Made by a program: the position numbers and the translations under genes. Below, one piece after another: positions 56,307-64,000 of a stretch of DNA of 64,000 nucleotides; position 1 is the first letter of the stretch, and each line of letters opens with the position of its first letter. This DNA is from Neofusicoccum parvum (lineage: Eukaryota; Ascomycota; Dothideomycetes; Botryosphaeriales; Botryosphaeriaceae), in assembly GCA_020912385.1 (NCBI GenBank), contig CP087210.1, positions 1,736,001 to 1,800,000 of the forward strand. The letters run 5' to 3'. Under the pieces are notes generated by a model, which saw nothing but the letters and a program-made list of their open reading frames with translations, ran no database searches and was not told the DNA's origin.

Positions 56307-57619
56307 GGTGTGCTCGAGTGGCGTTTCGGCACCACACACAGAGTAAGGTTGGAAAAAGAATATTTGAATGCCCACCGACAGAAGCGGTCGTTCTTCCTCT
56401 TCGGATTTTCCGGTGCTATGTTACTGAATCGAGGTCGTCTATATTGCTCCCGTCTCCTCATCTCGTTTCTCTTCCAACAGCGGAGAAGGCGCTCCCCGCG
56501 CTTAGACAGCCAGCCTGGGTCTAATGCATGATGATAGTATGCGTGTGACCCCAGCGAGCCAGCAGCCACCGGTCTGGTCGGTCTCACCTGATCGGAGACT
56601 AAATGGCGCGCGCTACACTGCTGGGCGGACAGGGCCATCAATGACAGCCCAAGCAGCGTCTTTGAGCCAACACTAACATCCTCCAGCTGAGCAGGCCCGC
56701 AGGAGGGTTCACTGGCGCACTTTGCGAAGAAAAGCAGCAGCGGCCGTTAGTCTCGCCGCGCCGCATGGGCTAGGTGACATGGCGGAAAGAAACAAAAAAT
56801 TAGACCAAGCCCAGCGGCCAATAGGCACGAACCGAGGCGTTGGCCCAGCCACGGCTGTGCGCAGGGGACGACATCACAGGATGGTGACAGGACTGCGCCG
56901 GGCGGTCTCCGGTCCCCGGCTGCCCTCGGCTGTTTTTGTCTTATCAGATTTAGCATGGCGTGCGGCGTGCGACGCCCAGAGCGACGAAGAAAAAAAAAAA
57001 AAACAGGAAGGGGGACAAGCCAGCTGCGCCCAGGCCGGCGCCTGCTGCCCGCGCTTCCCGCGTTGCTTGGTTGTGGGGCACCGGCCTTACGTGGTCCTGT
57101 TTAGGGCGGCTGTGTGGCTGCCGAGCGTGGCCCCTGCACAGCGGGCGATCTGCTCGCTGCCCGCTGCTGGACGACGATGCCCGCTGCCCGCTGCCCGCTG
57201 CCCGCCGTCCTCTGCCCTCGCCTCGTAAAGTGCCCACCCGCCCCTCCCTCCCACCTGCCCACCCGATGTTCGGACAGAGCCCCAGTGGCCCGCTGACGTC
57301 CCCAGAAGCGGAGGGAGCTACGGATTATGCAACTTCGTATTACAATTTTGCGTGCCAACGGCTGATGGAGAATTTTTCCACGGTGCCTGGGGAAGCGAGG
57401 TCCTTGCCTGTTCGAGAGACCGCGTGCGCTTGCGTGCTGTAGCTTGGCTGCTCCAGCTTTTGTGTTTCGTCTGCCTTGCCTGTCCTCCATCTCAGATCTC
57501 GACTTCCAGGTCGAAGATCGAATGACCGCCTGAGCTGCGTCCGCTGCAGGTGTGCTGCCCCCCGACGCTTCCATCCGGGGCAATCGACCAGACCAGCGCC
57601 ACGGACACCAGCAGCAGCC
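56307..57619. promoter_or_regulatory. Upstream region of the ABC transporter gene
   Basis: 1.3 kb containing an SreA-type site at 56941, an A-run near 56989-57003 and a short CCGCTGC x3 tandem repeat at 57181-57201. No gene is supported; frames here are low-complexity. Confidence 0.5.
56941..56949 (-). promoter_or_regulatory. SreA/Sre1-type GATA site (ATCTGATAA on minus strand)
   Basis: TTATCAGAT on the plus strand, extended as GTCTTATCAGAT. About 670 bp upstream of the ABC transporter start. Confidence 0.68.
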
Positions 57620-60600
57620 ATGGCTGCAAAGAAGGTACCGCCGCGCCCCCTCCCCTCTGGCCGCAGTATCGCGATAAGCGGCCTGCGCGCGCCGCTCACT
57701 GGTTGCTGACCTCCCACCGTGCCTCAGCTTGGCGCCGGCCTCGTCACGCGCGTCGCCGGCCAATTCATCGACCACGACTTCTTCCCGCTGCTGCTCGCCG
57801 CCGAGCCCGAGAGATTCGATGTCTTCCTGCTGGTGGCCGGCGTGGTGGGCGCCATGTGCGCCGGCCTGCCGTTCCCGTTCCTGGGCATCCTGTTCGGCAA
57901 GCTGGTCGACGACCTGAACTCGTCGTCGTGCGACGACGCGCCCGACCCGGCCCGGCTGGAACACGCCGTGCGCCAGAAGGTCGTGCTCGTCGCCATCGTC
58001 GCCGCCCTCAACTTCGTCCTGATATACACCTACATGGGCTGCTGGACCCTGTTTGGCGAGCGCCTCATCCGCCGCCTGCGCACCCGCTACCTGTCCGCTC
58101 TGCTGCGCCAGGAGGCCGCGTTCTTCGATGGCATGCCCGCCGGCGAGGTCGCGTCGCGTCTGGACACGGACCTGCAGACCATCCAGGCCGGTGTGTCCGA
58201 GAAGGTCGGCATCTACCTGGCCAGTCTGTCGTACTTTCTGGCGGCCTACGGTGTGGCCTTCGTCATGGACTCGAGACTGGCTATTATCCTGTTCACTTTG
58301 GTGCCAACGTACTGGGCAATGACCAAGGCTGGAAACTACTTCACCTCCAAGTATTCCAAGCAAGTAAATGAAGCGGTTGCTGAGGCCAGTTCCATTGCCT
58401 CCGAGTGCTTGTCCAACATTACCATTGTCCACGCCTTCCGTCTGGAGTCTCGTCTTGAGGGAATCTTTGCCGGTCATTTGTTGAAAGTGCAGCCTGCCGC
58501 TATCGGCAACTTCATAACCGCCGCCGTGCAATTGGGTGCTCTGTATTTCGTGGCGTACACTGCCAATGCGGTTGCTATCTGGCAAGGCAGTCAGCAGATT
58601 GCCGACGCAATCGTTAACCAGAGTGACTTCACTGTTGGTCGCGTGTACACCTGCATTCTGGTCCTGATTGATGGTTAGCCCTACCCCTGGCCACATTCAA
58701 AAATAAAGCACTAACACAGACCCCAGCATCCTTTATCCTCACCCAAGTCGCGCCCTTCCTGCAAATCTTCTCCGGCGCCGCCGTGTCCTCCAAGAAGCTC
58801 TTCGAGACCGTGGACCGCGAATCCAAGATCGACGGCACGTCCGACTTCCACGGCCAAGTGCCGCCCAGCTTCGAGGGCAGCTTCTCGCTCAGCAATGTGC
58901 GCTTTCGCTACCCGTCGCGGCCGGACGCCCAGGTGCTGGACGGCGTCTCGCTCACCATCGAGCCCAAGAAGATCACGGCGCTCGTCGGCTCCTCTGGCAG
59001 CGGCAAGTCGACGCTGGCCTCGCTGCTGCCGCGGATCTACGACCTCGAGGACGGCGAGGGCTCCATCACGGTCGACGGCATGGACATCCGGGACATGAAC
59101 ACGCGCTTCCTGCGCAGCAACATCGCCATCGTCGAGCAGAACCCGTCGCTCTTCGACGTCTCGATCCTCGAGAACATCGCCTTCGGCCTGATGGGCTCCC
59201 CGCGCCGGGACCACCTCTTCCTGCAGGAGGTCATCCGCGACGGCGCTCTGAACGAGGCGGTTCAGAAGGTGCAGAAGGGCTCGACGTTCGACGTGGCCGC
59301 GGACGCCGCGTGCAAGAAGGTCATCCGCCTGGTGCAGGAAGCCGCCAGCTTGGCCGGAGTGACCGAGTTCGCCAACAACCTGGAGCACGGTCTGGCGACG
59401 CAGGTCGGGCCTGGCGGGCGGCAGCTGTCCGGCGGGCAGAAGCAGCGTGTCGCAATCGCGCGCGCGCTGGTCCGCGATGCGCAGGTGCTGATACTCGACG
59501 AGGCGACGTCGGCGCTTGACTCGTTCTCGGAGCAGAAGATCCAGAAGTCGCTGGAAGAGACGTGCCGCGGCAAGACGATCGTCATGATTGCGCATCGCCT
59601 GGCCACCGTCAAGAATGCGGACAAGATCATCGTCATGGCGAAAGGCAAGGTCGAAGAGGAGGGTTCGTACAACGAGCTTCTCGAGAAGGACGGCCTGTTC
59701 GCCTCGTTGGTCAAGATCCAGGACATCCAGAAGGAGGAGGACAAGGCCGCTACCCAGAAGCTGATCAGTACGGGCGAGACGGGCGAGGCATCCGGAAGCA
59801 GCAAGAGCTTTAACGAGAAGGCTGCCGACCTGGGCGACGTCAACCTGGATTCGGATGATGAGGACGAAGACCTCCCCCTGCTCGATTCGCAGGTCAATCC
59901 CGAACTCGCCGTAGTCAAGTCCGTGAAGGACGAGCAGCAGCGCTCGTTCCTCTCAACCTTCATCGCCGTCGTCAGGCTCGCCCGCAGGTGGCGCTTGTAC
60001 ATCGTGGTCGGCGTAATCGCCGCCGTCATCGTCGGCAGCTCGCACTCGGGCGAGGCGCTCATCTTCGGTAACATGATCAGCCACATCAACCCGTGCGAGG
60101 AAGAGGCGCTGGTGCGCTGGGCCGGCGTATTCTTCTCACGACTCTTCTTCCTGCTGGCCATCCTCGAGTTTAGCGCGTCGGTGACGCGCGGCTCGGCCTT
60201 TGGATTTGTGTCGGAGAAGCTGCTAGTCAAGACGCGCATCCTGACGCTGCGCTCGCTGCTGCACCGAGACGTGGCATGGCACGAGTCCGAGGGCCGCACG
60301 CCCGATACGCTGCTCTCGTACATCACGACCGATACCAACAGCCTTAGCGGCATGACGGGCTCCGTGCTCGGCATCTCCTTCTCCATTGTCGTCAGCCTGG
60401 TCATGGGCGTGACTATCTCGCACGTCGTAGCGTGGAAGATCGCGGTGGTGCTGCTGGCTACGGTTCCGGTCCTGCTGCTCTCGGGCTTCCTGCGGCTGCG
60501 TATGCTGGCGCGCTTTCACGAGAAGCACGCTAAGGCGTTCAGCACGTCGGTAGCCGTGGCCAAGGAGGCGGTCGACTGCATCCAAACGGTAGCGGCGTAC

Positions 60601-61824
60601 TCACTCGAGGACCTCGAGCTATCCGTATACCGACGAGCGCTCAAGGCGCCCTACGACGCCACGATCCAGGGCATCACGCTGGGTAACTTCTGGCTGGCGC
60701 TCAGCTACAGCATTAGCAACCTCATCTACGCCCTGGCCTACTGGTGGGGCGCCAAGCAGACGGCCAACGGCAACTACACGCAAACGCAATTCTTCATCGT
60801 GCTGCCCGCCCTGCTCTTCTCGGCCCAGAGCTGCGGCCAGTTCTTCTCGCTGGCCCCCGACATCTCGCGCGCTGGCGTGGGCGCCCGCCGCATTCTCGAC
60901 CTCATTGACCGCGCCCCCCACGACCCCACCGCGGGCAAGTACCAGGACTCGCAGGGCGCCGACGTGCTGACAGTCTTCGAGGATGAGGATGAGGATCGTG
61001 ACCTCGACGAGGCCGACGGCGACGAGAGCACCGGCATGCTGATGAAGCAGTTCAAGAGCCAGCGCCTCGACTCGGGCCAGGGCATGAGCATCTCGTTCGA
61101 GGACGTCCGCTTCGCGTACCCGTCACGCCCCAACGTCGAGGCGCTGAAGGGGCTGACGCTCGACATCAAAGCCAACCAGTTCGTCGCGCTGACGGGCCAC
61201 TCGGGCTCGGGCAAGTCAACGACGTTGTCGCTGCTGGAGCGCTTCTACCAGCCGACGTCTGGTACCGTCAAGCTCGACGGCAAGGCTATCAGCCACTCCA
61301 ACGACACCTCGTTCCGCGACGACGTCGCGCTCGTGCCGCAGGACAGCGTCCTCTTCGACGGCACCATCCGCTTCAACATCGCGCTCGGTGCCCCGGCCGG
61401 CGTGCGCGTTGCCCACGCCGACGTCGAGGCCGCCTGCCGCGCCGCCAACATCCACGACACCATCATGTCGCTGCCCGAGGGCTACGACACGCGCTGCGGC
61501 AACAAGGGCTCGCAGTTCTCGGGCGGCCAGCGCCAGCGCCTGTCCATCGCGAGAGCGCTCCTCCGCAAGCCGCGCCTGTTGCTGCTCGACGAGCCCACGT
61601 CGGCGCTCGACGCCGAGTCGGAGAAGATCTGGCAGACGACGCTGGACGGCCTGTCGCGCGACATCACCGTCGTCGTCATCGCCCATCGGCTGGCGACTAT
61701 CAGGAAGGCGGATGTCATCTTCCTGATCGAGGGCGGCAAGTGCGTCGACAAGGGTACGCATGAGGAGCTGTTCCAGCGGAGCGAGTCGTATAAGAATAGC
61801 GTGCTGCACCAGACGCTGAGGTAG
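57620..61824 (+). CDS. Full-length ABCB (MDR-type) ABC transporter, SitT-like, siderophore cluster
   Basis: ATP-driven exporter, probably of the siderophore, an intermediate or breakdown products. Exons: 57620-57634 (five codons, MAAKK), 57728-58673, 58727-61824, giving 1352 aa with the TMD-NBD-TMD-NBD layout. NBD1: Walker A GSSGSGKST, Q-loop VEQNPSLFD, signature LSGGQKQR, Walker B VLILDEATSALD, switch IAHRLAT. NBD2: GHSGSGKST, VPQDSVLFD, FSGGQRQR, LLLLDEPTSALD, IAHRLAT. Both ATP sites look competent. NBD1 has about 98 residues between Q-loop and signature versus about 58 in mammalian MDR1, an insertion containing VQKVQKGSTFDVAADAACKK. The linker is acidic (DSDDEDEDLPLLD), and a second acidic stretch precedes NBD2. 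An ABC gene of this class (sitT) also occurs in the Aspergillus fumigatus siderophore cluster. An SreA-type site lies upstream. Confidence 0.94.
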
Positions 61825-62324
61825 AGAGATGGTGGCATCGAAAGGGGTGCCGAGGCGGTAAGGGGGCTCTGGATATGAAAGTATCATGAATGACAAAAAG
61901 GAGAACTTGGGATATGATGGGGTCATGTTTACATAGACAGTGACGACTGTCAGGAGTTATCGCGGTTGGGTAGTAATGAAATCATACTCTTCACCTTCAA
62001 ATTTGAAAGCGGGTTTTGCTTTGGTAATATGAAGGGCTGGTTGCATTAGACGACTGAGAAAGGGAAAGCAATTAGTCAGCATCACAGTACTGTGCATATT
62101 CAAGGTTGACCAGCTTGAACTCGTGCTCCTTGATTCTTACTCTAGTCAGTCGTAATCTACCATCTGAAAGGGGGTGTACTCACAGACAGGGTTGGACAAA
62201 TGTGGTTTTCTCATAACTGATCAAGACAACATCACATCATTGAGACATCAACGTTCTTCAATCTTGAGTTCATGAAACATACATCATTCTTCTCCAGGAA
62301 GCCTGCTCCTTCAAAGGTGCTCCA
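61825..62324. other. Convergent 3' region, no gene seen
   Basis: 500 bp, AT-rich, between the ends of the ABC transporter (+) and the F-box-like gene (-). It presumably contains both terminators. Confidence 0.5.
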
Positions 62325-64000
62325 TCACGCCTTGACATGGACACGCGACAGGAGGTTCCCCAGGCCAACAACATCGGCGAACCGGTTCCTGCTCCAAACG
62401 GGCGGCGGCAGCGGCCTCTCCCACAGCCTGTCGTACGACGGCAGATCGCACAGCTCCGGGGGGCGCTCGGAGCGGCTCCTCTCGAAGTCGTCCCAGCGCG
62501 CCGAGTTGGGGCCGCGGGCGTGGTAGTCGCCCAGGTCGAGCTTGAGCGTGCGCAGCTCGGCGGCGACGTCCTCGCGGCCGACGAAGAGGGCCAGCGAGAG
62601 GGCGGCGGCGCGGTCCGTCTCGCCCTCCTGCCCGTGCAGCGAGCCGAAGGTCAGCCCGCGGTACCAGTAGGCGCGCGCGACGTCGACGGCCGCGACGAGG
62701 CCCTTGCTGCCGGCGTCCGCGATGCGCGCCGCCGTCTGCTGCGTCAGCCACTCGACCACGGCGCCGCGCGGGGCGACGCTGACGCCGTCGGCGGCGGTGG
62801 AGCCAGGATAGTCGGAGTACTCGGGCATGCTGGTGATCATGGTGGCCAGGCGCAGCGCGCTGTCGGAGCTCTCGAACGCGTCCTCGAGGCAGAACGCGTG
62901 GATGCTGGCGAGGGCGCGCGCCAGGCTGATGCGGAACATGGCCGCGCACATCTGCATCTGCTCGAGCTCCGAGTCGAAGATGGAGTCCGGGATCTCGCCG
63001 ACCATGTTCTCGTCCAGCTGCCGGGCGTTGGACGCGTCGAAGAACGACAGGATGCCCATGCACCAGTCGCAGTACGACACGGCGGTGTAGTAGTTCTCCA
63101 GCCGAGAATATGCTTCGACCGTGACGAGAAGCTCGCTGATGGTCTGCAGCACATCTTTGGCGGAGAATTCCCTACGCTGCATCTGCTGGGCGATGTATTG
63201 TGACTTTTCGTCGCTGGCGCCATTGATGGTGACTTTGGATAGCTGTCGGAGTTTGGTAAGCGGGTCCAGAAGCGCTGACTCCCTGCGCTTGGTGGTGCCG
63301 CTTGTCTCGCTATCTTTCGGTGGGCTCAACGTGACGGTGCATGTGAGGTCCTTGGTTCGGAAGACGCCGCCAGTCCTGAACTTGCCGAGGTTGATGAAGA
63401 AGTCTCGAAGTTCTTCGACCAGGAAGACAAAGTAGTCGGTCTTCCTGCCCTCTTCCGGTCCTTGTGGCGGAGAGAAGTTTATGCGCATAACTTCGCCGGC
63501 GACCGAAACCTGGCTCTTCGCCCGTCCCACCCAGATGGGAGGATCTGGGATGTCCCGATCACCGCCGTCCTGTTTGTCATCGATAGACTGCTTTAGGCGG
63601 TCTGTGTTCCGCTCAACGACAACAAACCTATTCTCCTTGCCCAGAACCTCGCGGGCCTCCCGGTATACCTGTTTGTTTGTGCGCAGAATGGCAGTCTGAA
63701 GATGCAACTCGAAGCGAGATGGCTTATAGTAGATGATACCGGTGGGCCGCCTTTTTGTGTAGTCGGCGCAGAGCAAGTACTTGTAGATCTGGTCGCGGAT
63801 CTCTCGCGGCAGCTCCAGGAACAGGCAGCGGTCATCGGGAGGCATTTCCGGGCCCACGTCCTCCCACTCCGAGTCATCGGCCCCCTCTTCCCACTCGCCT
63901 TCGGACTCGGATTGGTCGTCGTCGGCATTGGCAAGGAACGCGCTGAGATCAAGTCTGGAAATCTTCCTTTGTTCCGCGGGATTTTCGGTGAACTCGCCTG
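62325..64000 (-). CDS. F-box-like hypothetical protein, 5' end beyond the window
   Basis: Uninterrupted minus-strand frame from the stop at 62325 to the window edge, at least 558 codons. The frame stays open upstream of the in-window Met (MPPDDRCLF) through a very acidic stretch (ADDDQSESEGEWEEG), so the true start lies to the right of 64000. After the acidic part comes LFLELPREIRDQIYKYLL, the F-box-like helix typical of a large group of fungal proteins, followed by ILRTNKQVYREAREVL, another hallmark of that group. The remaining 400 residues look helical, with Leu/Ala-rich repeats resembling TPR-like packing. Possible substrate adaptor for an SCF ubiquitin ligase; function unknown. No SreA-type site was seen near it, so it probably marks the right border of the siderophore block. 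Confidence 0.8.
   Translation of the reverse strand, partial: GEFTENPAEQRKISRLDLSAFLANADDDQSESEGEWEEGADDSEWEDVGPEMPPDDRCLFLELPREIRDQIYKYLLCADYTKRRPTGIIYYKPSRFELHLQTAILRTNKQVYREAREVLGKENRFVVVERNTDRLKQSIDDKQDGGDRDIPDPPIWVGRAKSQVSVAGEVMRINFSPPQGPEEGRKTDYFVFLVEELRDFFINLGKFRTGGVFRTKDLTCTVTLSPPKDSETSGTTKRRESALLDPLTKLRQLSKVTINGASDEKSQYIAQQMQRREFSAKDVLQTISELLVTVEAYSRLENYYTAVSYCDWCMGILSFFDASNARQLDENMVGEIPDSIFDSELEQMQMCAAMFRISLARALASIHAFCLEDAFESSDSALRLATMITSMPEYSDYPGSTAADGVSVAPRGAVVEWLTQQTAARIADAGSKGLVAAVDVARAYWYRGLTFGSLHGQEGETDRAAALSLALFVGREDVAAELRTLKLDLGDYHARGPNSARWDDFERSRSERPPELCDLPSYDRLWERPLPPPVWSRNRFADVVGLGNLLSRVHVKA

Noticed and set aside
1..64000. CRISPR arrays, insertion sequences, tRNA or rRNA genes
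   Set aside because: Searched by eye; no regularly spaced repeats, transposase-like frames, terminal inverted repeats or cloverleaf-like sequences were convincing, and CRISPR is not expected in a fungal nuclear genome.

Overview
The window is nuclear DNA of a filamentous ascomycete (Pezizomycotina). Most genes have one to five short introns of about 50-80 bp with GTRNGY donors and YAG acceptors. The gene set includes a 40S ribosomal protein, GH28 and GH78 plant-wall enzymes, a fungal rhodopsin-family 7TM protein, a tyrosinase and a fungal ferrichrome-type peptide synthetase. GC content is fairly high, with very GC-rich spacers near 6.2-7.2, 17.9-19.1, 40.3-40.9 and 54-55 kb. I cannot name the species; Dothideomycetes or a close class is plausible.

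Left part (0-25.6 kb) is ordinary mixed content: a secreted exopolygalacturonase (+), ribosomal protein eS21 (-), a membrane-anchored alpha/beta-hydrolase fused to a cysteine phosphatase domain (-), a dihydroxy-acid dehydratase with an 8-nt micro-exon (+), a small hypothetical gene, a decayed gene (-), a mitochondrial Bax-inhibitor/GHITM-type membrane protein (+), a secreted tyrosinase (-), a rhodopsin-domain 7TM protein (+), a GH78-type alpha-L-rhamnosidase (+) and a 40-residue cysteine-rich peptide gene (+).

Right part (25.9-61.8 kb) is a siderophore gene cluster. In order: a 4670-aa ferrichrome-type NRPS with A-T-C-A-T-C-A-T-C-T-C-T-C architecture (SidC/NPS2 type, -); an acyl-CoA ligase (SidI-like, +) in divergent orientation; a GNAT-type hydroxyornithine acyltransferase ending in the peroxisomal signal AKL (SidF-like, -); an AIF/AMID-like FAD-NAD(P)H oxidoreductase (-) divergent from a siderophore-iron MFS transporter (+, MirB/Sit1-like); and, after a 5.5-kb spacer, a full-length ABCB transporter (+, SitT-like). 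Seven perfect copies of ATCWGATAA, the binding motif of the iron-responsive GATA repressor SreA/Sre1/Urbs1, lie between 40.0 and 57.0 kb, in every promoter of this block. I found none elsewhere in the window.

Working model (inference): the ligase activates an organic acid, the peroxisomal acyltransferase puts it on N5-hydroxyornithine, the NRPS builds a ferrichrome-type hexapeptide, and the two transporters move the siderophore or its iron complex. All of this would be derepressed under iron starvation. The ligase and the PTS1-bearing acyltransferase suggest a bulky acyl group (anhydromevalonyl type) rather than the acetyl group of ferricrocin. The L-ornithine N5-monooxygenase and an enoyl-CoA hydratase are not in the window. 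The last gene, an F-box-like protein, runs off the right edge.
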